Source: UBA1219 sp045601425
Lineage (GTDB): Bacteria > Bacteroidota > Bacteroidia > Bacteroidales > P3
Direction of reading: 5' to 3'
Assembly: GCA_045601425.1 (NCBI GenBank)
Contig: JAZRZP010000009.1
Span: 1-12,429 of the forward strand
DNA length: 12,429 nt
How positions within the stretch are numbered: position 1 is the stretch's first letter; every line of letters starts with the position of its first letter. The notes beneath the pieces were generated by a model. It saw only the letters and a list, made by a program, of their open reading frames with translations. It did not search any database and was not told the origin of the DNA. The position numbers were made by a program, and so were the translations under genes. Shown here in pieces: positions 1 to 7,286 of this stretch.

Positions 1-1
1 C

Positions 2-820
2 GAGGAGAAGAATCAATGGTTCTTCTCTGCACTCGATATTATCGCTTCCGTTAATCATCAAGGTGACTATGCCAAGGTCCGCAACTATTGGAAATACCTA
101 AAGGCCAAACTAAAGAAAGAAGGCAATGAGTTGGTTAGTGCCACTACCCAACTGAAACTGACCGCTGCCGATGGTAAAAAGTATGCAACCGATTGTTTCC
201 CTCAAAACAAGATTGAGGATTTGGTGAAAGCCATTCCCAATAAGAATGCTGCCGACTTTTTGGATTGGTTCACCTACAGCGACAACACCATCGACGGCAA
301 GAGCAAAAAGAAGGCTTACGAATTTATCGAAAGCAACCTGTTGGAAGATAAGGATGTAGGCACGACCAAAGGTCTGCAACAAATCCACGCTTTCCTGTTT
401 GGTGGTTTGTACGACTTTGCGGGACAAATACGCACCAAGACCATCTCGAAAGGCGGTTTTACGTTTTGCCTTGCCCAATATTTGGAACAGGCACTCGCCG
501 CCATCGACAAGATGCCCGAAACCACCTTCGACGAAATCGCCAATAAATATGTGGAGATGAACGTGGCACATCCGTTTATGGAAGGCAACGGCCGCAGCAC
601 CCGCATCTGGCTCGATATGATACTGAAAAAACGTCTGAAAAAATGCGTGGATTGGAGCAAAATCAACAAGAACGATTACCTGCAAGCCATGGAAGCGAGC
701 GCATCTGATAGTTCTGCCATAAAGTTGTTACTAAAAGGTGCTTTGACCAACAAAATTGACGACCGCGAAATGTTCATGAAAGGTATCGACTATTCGTATT
801 ATTACGAGGAAAACAACTGA
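2..820 (+). CDS. Bro-N/DinD-like domain fused to class III Fic AMP-transferase (5' partial)
   Basis: The frame is open from base 2, so the gene begins left of the window; a TTG at 131 lies inside the frame and is not the start. Counting the codon at 2 as residue 1, residues 1-65 (NQWFFSALDII, YWKYLKAKLKKEGNE, LKLTAADGKKYATD) resemble the Bro-N/DinD-type domain of phage antirepressors. Residues from about 95 onward form a Fic domain with the complete active-site motif HPFMEGNGR at 190-198 (catalytic His190), preceded by GLYDFAGQIR. Fic enzymes typically transfer AMP from ATP to hydroxyl side chains of target proteins. The C-terminus SYYYEEN resembles the class III autoinhibitory helix, (S/T)xxxE(G/N), with Glu where Gly or Asn is usual. 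An intact motif suggests an active but self-restrained enzyme. The target is unknown. It could be a toxin or defence accessory gene; similar genes accompany restriction-modification loci. The fusion call rests on motif recognition only. Confidence 0.85.
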   Translation, partial: EEKNQWFFSALDIIASVNHQGDYAKVRNYWKYLKAKLKKEGNELVSATTQLKLTAADGKKYATDCFPQNKIEDLVKAIPNKNAADFLDWFTYSDNTIDGKSKKKAYEFIESNLLEDKDVGTTKGLQQIHAFLFGGLYDFAGQIRTKTISKGGFTFCLAQYLEQALAAIDKMPETTFDEIANKYVEMNVAHPFMEGNGRSTRIWLDMILKKRLKKCVDWSKINKNDYLQAMEASASDSSAIKLLLKGALTNKIDDREMFMKGIDYSYYYEENN

Positions 821-993
821 AAACAATATTTTACAAAAAAACATTTGACATCACCCGAAAGTCCAATGCGCACAAGTTCCAACCCTCTTGCGTTCACCTT
901 ATCCCAATTTCTAAAAAGTACAGTGTTGGCTGGGCCGGAACGGGAGCAGTTTGTAACAAACGAAAAAAAGGCAAGCAGTGTCCTGCTTGCCTT
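805..993 (-). other. Open frame without ATG in the gap after the Fic gene; possible gene remnant or conserved non-coding block
   Basis: The gap between the Fic stop and fba holds a 63-codon frame on the minus strand, bounded by a TGA at 994-996 and a TAA at 802-804. Its translation has a protein-like stretch (TVLFRNWDKVNARGLELV) but no ATG, it enters the 3' end of the Fic gene, and it includes the terminator hairpin. It may be the remains of a coding sequence, a dispersed repeat, or chance. I do not recognise a family with any certainty and do not call it a gene. Confidence 0.25.
963..991 (-). terminator. Rho-independent terminator of adk-fba
   Basis: A perfect 9-bp inverted repeat, GGCAAGCAG (970-978) and CTGCTTGCC (983-991), encloses a 4-base loop. 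On the minus strand it is followed directly by seven T residues (963-969). It lies 23 bp past the fba stop, the right place to end the adk-fba transcript. The other side (TTTCATTTT) is also T-rich, so it may stop transcripts from the convergent Fic gene as well. Confidence 0.85.
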
Positions 994-1014
994 TCATTTT
1001 ATGCGGCGGATTTT

Positions 1015-2019
1015 TCAACCTTCAATCTTGTTGTCGCTGCCCAGCACGTTGATTATTTTGTGCATGTAAAGTTTCTTCATGCTTTCGCGGGCTGGAGTCA
1101 GATATTTGCGGGGGTCGAATTCGGCCGGCTTTTCTGCAAGGGTCTTGCGTATTGCAGCTGTCATTGCCAGACGGCTGTCGCTGTCGATGTTGATTTTGCA
1201 TACAGCGCTCTTGGCGGCCTTACGGAGCTGTTCTTCGGGTATGCCCACTGCAGCTTTCAGGCAACCGCCGTTGGCATTGATGGTATCCACTTCTTCCTGC
1301 GGAACCGACGACGAGCCGTGGAGTACGATCGGGAATCCCGGAAGTTTCTTTTCGATGGCTTCGAGCACGTCGAATGCCAGCGGTGGGGGAAGCAGACGTC
1401 CGGTCTTGGGGTCAACGGTACACTGTTCGGGAGTAAACTTGTATGCTCCGTGCGATGTTCCGATTGAAATTGCCAGAGAATCAACACCTGTCTTAGTCAC
1501 GAAATCAATAACCTCTTCGGGTTTCGTGTAATGGCTTTCGGCTGCCGAAACTTCATCTTCTACGCCGGCCAGAACTCCGAGTTCGCCTTCAACGGTAACG
1601 TCGAACTGATGTGCATATTCAACGACTTTCTTGGTAACGGCCACGTTTTCATCGTAAGGCAACGACGACCCATCTATCATTACCGACGAAAATCCCATGT
1701 CGATGCAAGACTTGCAGGTTTCAAAAGTATCTCCGTGGTCAAGATGGAGCACCAGTTCGGGACTTTTGCAACCGAGTTCCTTGGCATATTCCACAGCACC
1801 TTCGGCCATGTAGCGGAGCAATGTCTGGTTGGCATAGTTTCTCGCACCTTTCGATACCTGAAGTATGACTGGTGATTTCGTTTCAACCGATGCCATGACT
1901 ATGGCCTGAAGCTGTTCCATGTTGTTGAAGTTGAATGCCGGAATGGCATAGCCGCCGTCAACGGCTTTTGCAAACATTTTGCGGGTGTTTACCAACCCGA
2001 GATCCTTATAATTAACCAT
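1015..2019 (-). CDS. fba: Class II fructose-bisphosphate aldolase
   Basis: This zinc-dependent cytoplasmic aldolase interconverts fructose 1,6-bisphosphate with dihydroxyacetone phosphate and glyceraldehyde 3-phosphate in glycolysis and gluconeogenesis. The 334-residue product shows class II landmarks in order: AFNFNN (28-33), HLDHGD (92-97, catalytic Asp94 and zinc ligand His95), VEGELG (143-148), SIGTSHGAYK with His190, and IVLHGSS with His234. The late NIDSDSR (277-283) fits the phosphate-binding region. The length suits the type B members of the family. The ATG at 2019 begins the conserved MVNYKDLG, with an A-rich leader and no Shine-Dalgarno sequence. It starts 29 bp after adk with no promoter between them, so the two genes are probably cotranscribed, ending at the hairpin at 963-991. 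No lesion is visible. Confidence 0.96.
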   Translation of the reverse strand: MVNYKDLGLVNTRKMFAKAVDGGYAIPAFNFNNMEQLQAIVMASVETKSPVILQVSKGARNYANQTLLRYMAEGAVEYAKELGCKSPELVLHLDHGDTFETCKSCIDMGFSSVMIDGSSLPYDENVAVTKKVVEYAHQFDVTVEGELGVLAGVEDEVSAAESHYTKPEEVIDFVTKTGVDSLAISIGTSHGAYKFTPEQCTVDPKTGRLLPPPLAFDVLEAIEKKLPGFPIVLHGSSSVPQEEVDTINANGGCLKAAVGIPEEQLRKAAKSAVCKINIDSDSRLAMTAAIRKTLAEKPAEFDPRKYLTPARESMKKLYMHKIINVLGSDNKIEG

Positions 2020-2048
2020 TTGATTTGTATTTTTTACAGTTATTTTGT

Positions 2049-2621
2049 TTATTTTATTCTTTCATCTATTGCGGCCATGATGTCCTTCGATATTTTTTCG
2101 ATGTCGCCGAAACCGTTGACCGATGTATAAATATCCTTTTCCTTGTAGTAGTCGGAAACCGGCAATGTCTTGCTTTCATATTCCACAAGGCGTTTCTTGA
2201 TGGTTTCTTCGTTGTCGTCGGAACGACCGGAAACCTTGGCACGCTCGAGCATGCGGCGTATAAGTTCTTCGCGTGGCACGTCAAGGCTTATCATGCAGAG
2301 CAGACTTGTGCCGTAACGGGCAAGCAGAGCGTCCAGAGTCTTGGCCTGTTCCACATTGCGTGGGAAACCGTCGAACAGGATTCCTGCCTTGGTGTTGTTC
2401 TTTACTATGTTTTCAATTATTTCCACGACAATTTCATCGGGAACGAGCTGACCGTTGTCCATCAGCGATTTTATGCGTTTACCTATTTCCGTGCCGTCGG
2501 CGATTTCCTTACGCAGGGCATCACCAGTTGAAACATATGAAAGGCCGTATTTCTCGACCAGCATTTTCGATTGTGTACCTTTTCCTGCTCCAGGTGCACC
2601 AAATAAAGCAATATTCACCAT
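2049..2621 (-). CDS. adk: Adenylate kinase, short-lid form
   Basis: Adenylate kinase catalyses ATP + AMP <-> 2 ADP in the cytoplasm and balances the adenylate pool. The 190-residue protein has the P-loop GAPGAGKGT at 8-16, the AMP-site STGD at 31-34, the FDGFPR motif at 83-88, and the lid region RAKVSGRSDD at 127-136. The lid is short and has no zinc-binding cysteines, unlike the long lid of E. coli Adk (214 residues). Short-lid forms are normal in several bacterial phyla, so this is not a truncation. The ATG at 2621 starts the conserved MVNIALFGAPG. A strong Bacteroidota-type promoter lies about 45 bp upstream. It is the first gene of a likely two-gene unit with fba. Confidence 0.97.
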   Translation of the reverse strand: MVNIALFGAPGAGKGTQSKMLVEKYGLSYVSTGDALRKEIADGTEIGKRIKSLMDNGQLVPDEIVVEIIENIVKNNTKAGILFDGFPRNVEQAKTLDALLARYGTSLLCMISLDVPREELIRRMLERAKVSGRSDDNEETIKKRLVEYESKTLPVSDYYKEKDIYTSVNGFGDIEKISKDIMAAIDERIK

Positions 2622-2665
2622 GTTATACTTATTTTTAAATTATATTCCTGTGTTCAAAAACTTTG

Positions 2666-2696
2666 CAAAGATACGATTTTTTTGTCTGTTTGCCAA
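2666..2696 (-). promoter_or_regulatory. Bacteroidota-type promoter of adk-fba
   Basis: On the minus strand, TTGG (2693-2696) is followed after 19 bp by TATCTTTG (2666-2673). This matches the known Bacteroidota primary sigma factor pattern of a TTTG/TTG -33 box and TAnnTTTG -7 box. The start point would be near 2659, giving a leader of roughly 38 nt. The promoter sits in the 92-bp gap after the SGNH gene, so adk-fba has its own start even though it follows the long operon on the same strand. Confidence 0.8.
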
Positions 2697-2713
2697 GAAA
2701 AAAAACAGCTTTT

Positions 2714-3640
2714 TCATTTCAAAAGATTTTTTTCGGCGATGTAGGCATCCAGAAAGCGTGTCAGTTTTGCGGCTCCGAATTCGTTCAGATGGTCGCCGTC
2801 ATAGAAATCATCGTCGGTATATGCCGTATCGAGCATGATGTTCAGATATCTCACATTGCCATTGTCCCGCTGGAAAGCCTCACATTTTTCTTTCACGAAG
2901 CCGAGCTGTGCCTTATCCAGATTGTCGTAGTACGAAGCATGTACGGGAGTAGTGAGCAGCAGCACCTGTATGTTGCGTTTCCGGCAGGTCTGTATCATGT
3001 CGTCGAGATAAAAAACGTTTTTGTCAACAACATCCTTGTCCGCCTTTTGGGTATGGCGGCGAGCCGCTTCGGGACCGGATTTCACGTTCCAGTCGTCCTT
3101 GCGGCAGCTTTTCAAGTGTATGGTTCCGAAACCCAAGTCGCTGCAGGTTATCCTGCTGGCCTTCCCCAAAAAGGACTTCAGCAGTTCCACCGGCTGTATA
3201 TTGTAAATCTCAAGATTGTACTTCGGATCAAACGGATAATAGTCGCAGCCGTAGTAGATGGAATAATATTTCACTCGCCAAGGTTCGGCACCTGCCTCTA
3301 TGCCTGCCGAATGCAGCGAGAAATACGACACCGGCAGCACAAGCACCTTCAGCGAATCCATCCTATCTATGAATTTGCCGAAAATAAACCGGTCGTACTT
3401 CAGCGACTGTCCCGAATGTGCCGCATTGAATGCCTTTGCCGAAAAATACGCCGGATTTATGCCATACAGCCCGTGCGACGACCCCATGACCAGTATCTTC
3501 AAATCACCGGCATTTTCCTCCAACCATGCATTTTTGTATGCATAGTCGTTCGGAACCCTCCGCAACGAGTACTCGCTCACAAGTAGTGCCAGCACCAGCG
3601 GAACGGAAATCAGCAATATACGCAGCAAGAACTTTTTCAT
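2714..3640 (-). CDS. Membrane-anchored SGNH-family protein, partner of MBOAT acyltransferase
   Basis: The 308-residue product has one N-terminal hydrophobic segment (about 4-22), which should anchor it with the rest in the periplasm. It carries an SGNH-type nucleophile motif GSSH at 53-56 (Ser55 likely nucleophile) and a late DGDH at 281-284, fitting the Asp-x-x-His part of the triad, followed by LNEFGA. Proteins of this build (DltD, AlgJ/AlgX, PatB types) work with MBOAT proteins to acylate cell-surface polymers. It starts 5 bp after the upstream MBOAT stop, which supports that pairing. The frame extends back to 3790, but the ATG at 3640 is chosen because it follows the MBOAT stop and opens a typical membrane anchor (MKKFLLRILL). 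The acylated substrate cannot be deduced. It is the last gene of the operon; no clear GC-rich terminator follows, only an A-run/T-run before the adk promoter. Confidence 0.82.
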   Translation of the reverse strand: MKKFLLRILLISVPLVLALLVSEYSLRRVPNDYAYKNAWLEENAGDLKILVMGSSHGLYGINPAYFSAKAFNAAHSGQSLKYDRFIFGKFIDRMDSLKVLVLPVSYFSLHSAGIEAGAEPWRVKYYSIYYGCDYYPFDPKYNLEIYNIQPVELLKSFLGKASRITCSDLGFGTIHLKSCRKDDWNVKSGPEAARRHTQKADKDVVDKNVFYLDDMIQTCRKRNIQVLLLTTPVHASYYDNLDKAQLGFVKEKCEAFQRDNGNVRYLNIMLDTAYTDDDFYDGDHLNEFGAAKLTRFLDAYIAEKNLLK

Positions 3641-3645
3641 GACTC

Positions 3646-5070
3646 CTAAAACTGAAAATATATGAATGTCTGTTCCCCTCCAATGTATAGTATTATGCAG
3701 CCCGCCACGAGATAATAAATCGCCACTCGTATCCACGACTTTCCGACTCCTTCGAGCGACAGTCCGTGTTCCCGTTTCCGCTGTATCCATTCCACCATCA
3801 GCATGACGACGCCAAAAAACAACGATTTCTCCGAGACTTCAGGCATCACAAAAAGTCCATTCCCGAAAATGCCGCACATGTATTCCCATGCCTGCCCCAC
3901 ACTTTCGGCTCGAAAAATTATCCAACCCGTCATGACAAGCAGAAACGTAAGCAGCATCTGGCACAACTCCCTGAATGAAGGCAGTTTGGAATTCTCCCCT
4001 GCTACATCTCTGTATCTGCGGTTTTTGCCGAGCAGAATCAGCGGCAAAAACAGAATGGCATGATACGCTCCCCATGCGAGGAATGTCCAGTTGGCTCCGT
4101 GCCATAAACCGCTCAAAAGAAATATCACGAAAGTGTTGCGGACAATTTTCGCCTTTGCACAGCGGCTCCCGCCGAGCGGTATGTAAACATAATCCCTGAA
4201 CCATGTGGTGAGAGACATGTGCCATCGCCTCCAGAATTCAGCAATGTCGCGGCTGAAATACGGCACGTTGAAGTTTCTCATCAGCCTGATACCGAACAGT
4301 TTGCCCGTCCCTATGGCAATATCGCTGTAACCCGAGAAATCCCCGTAAATCTGGAACGTGAACAGAATTGCCCCCATCAGAAGCGTACTGCCCGACTGTA
4401 CGGTATAGTTGCCGAATACATTATCCACAAACACTGCACAGTTGTCGGCAACGACCATTTTCTTGAACAGTCCCCAAAGTATCTGCCGCATGCCATCGGC
4501 AGCGGTTCCGTAATCGAAGTTCCGCTGTCGTGAAAACTGCGGCAGCAGATTCGATGCCCGCTCGATGGGTCCGGCTACGAGCTGCGGAAAGAAACTCACA
4601 AAGGCAAAGAACTGAACCGCGTCGTGCGTCGCCTCGAGTTTTCCACGATACACGTCAATGCTGTAACTCAGTGCCTGAAAGGTGTAGAAACTTATTCCAA
4701 CGGGGAGTATTATATTCAGCAGCAGTCCGTCGGAACTTGCACCGAACATTCCGGCAAACGAAGCTACAAAAAAATCATAATATTTGAAAACACACAGTAT
4801 CAGCAAGTTGATCACTATATTCGCCGCACTCGCCAATCCGGCCTTACGACGGTTTTCGCCTGCTTTTTCTATAAGAATGCCGCTGCCCCAGCTGCAGAAC
4901 GATGTAAAGGCTATGAGAACCAGAAAACGCCAGTCCCACCACCCGTAGAATATGCACGAAACCGCAACCACGAAGAGATTCTGCATCCGCAAGTTTCGGT
5001 TGAATACAAACCAATACAGCAAAAAGACTGTCGGCAGGAAAACGGCAAATTCTACAGAATTGAACAGCAT
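3646..5070 (-). CDS. AlgI-like MBOAT O-acyltransferase
   Basis: This polytopic inner-membrane protein of 474 residues belongs to the MBOAT family, which moves acyl groups (usually acetyl) across the membrane to envelope glycans. Visible signatures are the MLFNSVEF start, YGWWDWRF at 42-49, LPVGISFYTFQALSY at 122-136, FFPQLVAGPIERA at 160-172, FWRRWHMSLTTWFRDY at 279-294 (His284) and SGLWHGANWTF at 320-330, whose His324 is the conserved catalytic histidine. The length matches AlgI/PatA/DltB-type proteins. It lies 4 bp after the PAP2 gene and 5 bp before the SGNH gene, the usual MBOAT plus SGNH pair. Its substrate is not shown: alginate genes are absent, and peptidoglycan, lipopolysaccharide or a capsule are all possible. 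Confidence 0.93.
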   Translation of the reverse strand: MLFNSVEFAVFLPTVFLLYWFVFNRNLRMQNLFVVAVSCIFYGWWDWRFLVLIAFTSFCSWGSGILIEKAGENRRKAGLASAANIVINLLILCVFKYYDFFVASFAGMFGASSDGLLLNIILPVGISFYTFQALSYSIDVYRGKLEATHDAVQFFAFVSFFPQLVAGPIERASNLLPQFSRQRNFDYGTAADGMRQILWGLFKKMVVADNCAVFVDNVFGNYTVQSGSTLLMGAILFTFQIYGDFSGYSDIAIGTGKLFGIRLMRNFNVPYFSRDIAEFWRRWHMSLTTWFRDYVYIPLGGSRCAKAKIVRNTFVIFLLSGLWHGANWTFLAWGAYHAILFLPLILLGKNRRYRDVAGENSKLPSFRELCQMLLTFLLVMTGWIIFRAESVGQAWEYMCGIFGNGLFVMPEVSEKSLFFGVVMLMVEWIQRKREHGLSLEGVGKSWIRVAIYYLVAGCIILYIGGEQTFIYFQF

Positions 5071-5074
5071 TTTA

Positions 5075-5884
5075 CTAAAACGTTATGTTGCAAGTCAGGC
5101 CGAAGGCTTTTGTGCGGGTGTCGTAGGCGGGTGCCACCAACACCTGCTGTTTCTTTTGTCTCTCGTCGTAACTGAGCAGTTTCTTCTCGATAGGCAGAAG
5201 CCAGTGTGCGATGCGTGCCGATAATATTCCTATTCCGGCACCGGCAATCACGTCGTTAATCCAGTGGCGGTCGTTGTAGGTACGCAGGAAAGCCACGCCC
5301 ACGGCAAAAGTGTAGGCTGCAATGCCATAGCCCAACGGATATTCGCTCCGCACGAGTTCCGCTCCCATGAAAGCCGTTGCGGTGTGCCCCGACGGGAACG
5401 AATCCTCGGTACCCGAATCAGGACGCTTCTCCTCAAGGAAATTTTTCAGCGGGACATCCATGTAAAGAAACACTATGGTGGCTGTGGCCGAAAGCAGTGC
5501 CCTGTCTAAGAAACCGTGCTTCGCCCGCTTGTCGAATATTCCGCAACCAAGTTCCATGACTATCGGCACATACTGCATATAATCATCTATGTAACAGTAG
5601 TTTTCGCCACGAAGGCCGGCCATAGCCAACTGCCAATCTCTCTTCAATCCGGCATTTCCGCTGCTTTTCACTCCTACTGCACCGAAAGTTATCAGTGCCG
5701 ACGGCAGAATCAGCTGCCTCAGGTGAAACTCGTCCTCAGGCAGTCCGTACGACGGTTCCGACTTTCTCATGACGGATTCCAAAGTATCAACCGCCTGAAT
5801 GGCAGTTCCGTTCTGTGCATGCATGCTCAACTGCACCGAAACGAATACAACAAATATCGAGAATATTCTGAAAATCACAGGCAT
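5075..5884 (-). CDS. PAP2-family phosphatase with signal peptide
   Basis: The 269-residue protein begins with a likely signal peptide (residues 1-24, ending SMHAQ) and then shows all three motifs of the PAP2 acid phosphatase family. These are K147-x6-R154P155 (KNFLEEKRP), PSGH at 164-167, and R201-x5-H207-x3-D211 (RTYNDRHWIND); the residue before Arg201 is Leu instead of the usual Ser. Such enzymes act on the outer side of the inner membrane on lipid phosphates, for example undecaprenyl pyrophosphate or lipid A phosphates. The C-terminus (VLVAPAYDTRTKAFGL and a final Phe) alternates like a beta strand, which is odd for a purely helical membrane enzyme. It lies 18 bp after mpl and 4 bp before the MBOAT gene. 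Substrate is undecided; UppP-like or LpxE/LpxF-like roles are candidates. Confidence 0.88.
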   Translation of the reverse strand: MPVIFRIFSIFVVFVSVQLSMHAQNGTAIQAVDTLESVMRKSEPSYGLPEDEFHLRQLILPSALITFGAVGVKSSGNAGLKRDWQLAMAGLRGENYCYIDDYMQYVPIVMELGCGIFDKRAKHGFLDRALLSATATIVFLYMDVPLKNFLEEKRPDSGTEDSFPSGHTATAFMGAELVRSEYPLGYGIAAYTFAVGVAFLRTYNDRHWINDVIAGAGIGILSARIAHWLLPIEKKLLSYDERQKKQQVLVAPAYDTRTKAFGLTCNITF

Positions 5885-5902
5885 CGCTGCATCGTGGGTT
5901 AC

Positions 5903-7264
5903 CTACAAAATACTTTCGGCAAGTTTTGCGAAGTCTATCCCGTCAAAATTTCCCGAACTCATCATCAGGAGATTTGCATTCTGCCAATTCTGTTCTCTGA
6001 GGAATCCTTGCAAAAGCGAAGAGTCGGAATAAACACGTATTTTACTGTTACAGAACGATTTGCGAACTTTTTCAGGATCCAGCGAAGGAAGTTTCTTATG
6101 TTCCAGAGCATGCGGATTGAAGTACACCACCGGCAAATCGGCTCTATCCATGCTGCCTGCGTACTGCTGCAGGAATTCCTCCGTAAGGCTGCTGAAAGTG
6201 TGCAGTTCCATGCAGGCCACCAGTTTGCGGTCCGGATACTGCTCTTTCATTGCCGAAATGGTGGCTTTCAGCTTCGAGGGTGCATGTGCGAAATCCTTGT
6301 ACACTGCCGTCTGAGTGTTCTTTCCAACAAGTTCCAGCCGTTTCGAAGCTCCCTTGAACGTACTTATCGCCTTCCAGAAATCCTCATCACTTATGCCAAG
6401 CGAGTTGCAGGCATTTTTTGCAGCCATTATGTTCTGCAGGTTGTGGCGTCCGAAGATCATGAGCGGAACCTCTTTGCCCGTCTCCGTGAGAACGATGGTG
6501 GTTCCGTCGTCTATTCTAAAATCTGCCGTCTTGTAGCCGGTGTACGTAATGTCTGCACGGCGGTCTTTTTCGGCAACCGATTTCACATCGGGGTCTTCGG
6601 CACAGTATATCAGTCTGCCGTAGGGACGGATCAGCCTGATGAACTTCGAAAACTGTTCCTTGTATATCTCAAACGTCGGGAAAACGTTGATGTGGTCCCA
6701 TGCTATGCCGCTTATCACGGCTATGTCGGGCTGGTAAAGGTGGAACTTGGGACGGCGGTCTATTGGCGAAGTGAGGTATTCGTCACCTTCAATGACCATT
6801 ATTCTGGCCTTATCCGAAAGTTTCACCATCACTTCGAAGCCTTCGAGCTGTGCACCCACCATATAATCGGCATCTACGCCGAGTTTCTGCAGAACGTGCA
6901 GTATCATGGCCGTGATCGTGGTCTTGCCGTGGCTTCCGCCAATCACTACGCGGGTTTTGTCTTTCGACTGTTCGTAAAGATATTCAGGATAAGAAAATAT
7001 TTTCAGGCCCAGTTCCTTGGCTTTCAGCAGTTCAGGGTTATCTTCGCGGGCATGCATGCCGAGTATCACGGCATCGAGGTCAGGCGTTATCATTTCAGGT
7101 TTCCAGCCCGTGTACTGCGGGAGGAGGCCATACTTCTGAAGTCTCGATTTCGCCGGGTCGAAGATTTCATCGTCGGAACCCGTAACGTTGTAACCCTTCT
7201 GGTGGAGGGCTATTGCAAGATTGTGCATGGCACTGCCGCCTATTGCTATAAAATGTACGTTCAT
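5903..7264 (-). CDS. mpl: UDP-N-acetylmuramate:L-alanyl-gamma-D-glutamyl-meso-diaminopimelate ligase
   Basis: Mpl joins the recycled murein tripeptide to UDP-MurNAc in the cytoplasm, using ATP and bypassing MurC, MurD and MurE. The 453-residue protein is of the usual Mpl length. It opens with the MurC-like nucleotide fold (FIAIGGSAMHNLA at 5-17) but diverges from MurC in the Mpl manner. The ATP-binding loop GGSHGKTT is at 109-116, VIEGDEY at 157-163, AWDHINVF at 188-195, GRHNLQN at 272-278, and a C-terminal ligase domain with KDFAHAPSKL follows. The ATG at 7264 starts the Rossmann strand directly. It implies a meso-diaminopimelate type peptidoglycan. It lies 22 bp after sufS and 18 bp before the PAP2 gene. 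MurC is the main alternative and is judged less likely. Confidence 0.9.
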   Translation of the reverse strand: MNVHFIAIGGSAMHNLAIALHQKGYNVTGSDDEIFDPAKSRLQKYGLLPQYTGWKPEMITPDLDAVILGMHAREDNPELLKAKELGLKIFSYPEYLYEQSKDKTRVVIGGSHGKTTITAMILHVLQKLGVDADYMVGAQLEGFEVMVKLSDKARIMVIEGDEYLTSPIDRRPKFHLYQPDIAVISGIAWDHINVFPTFEIYKEQFSKFIRLIRPYGRLIYCAEDPDVKSVAEKDRRADITYTGYKTADFRIDDGTTIVLTETGKEVPLMIFGRHNLQNIMAAKNACNSLGISDEDFWKAISTFKGASKRLELVGKNTQTAVYKDFAHAPSKLKATISAMKEQYPDRKLVACMELHTFSSLTEEFLQQYAGSMDRADLPVVYFNPHALEHKKLPSLDPEKVRKSFCNSKIRVYSDSSLLQGFLREQNWQNANLLMMSSGNFDGIDFAKLAESIL

Positions 7265-7286
7265 ATACTTCTGGTTTTCATGTTTT

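Noticed and set aside
131..133. TTG as the start of the Fic gene
   Set aside because: The frame is open to base 2 and the upstream residues match the Bro-N/DinD pattern, so the gene is truncated by the window edge.
110..685. Minus-strand open frame of 191 codons opposite the Fic gene
   Set aside because: The plus strand encodes the conserved Fic motif in this interval; the opposite frame has no recognisable features.
2697..2713. A-run/T-run just after the SGNH stop as a terminator
   Set aside because: The possible stem is almost only A-T pairs and too weak to call; termination of the long operon here remains unproven.
2663..3586. 307-codon plus-strand open frame over the SGNH gene
   Set aside because: It begins inside the adk promoter and is antisense to a gene with catalytic motifs and operon spacing; no domain is visible.
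3641..3790. Upstream extension of the SGNH frame, adding 50 residues
   Set aside because: The extension lies in the MBOAT coding region and is Arg/Thr-rich, while the ATG at 3640 begins a typical membrane anchor just after the MBOAT stop.
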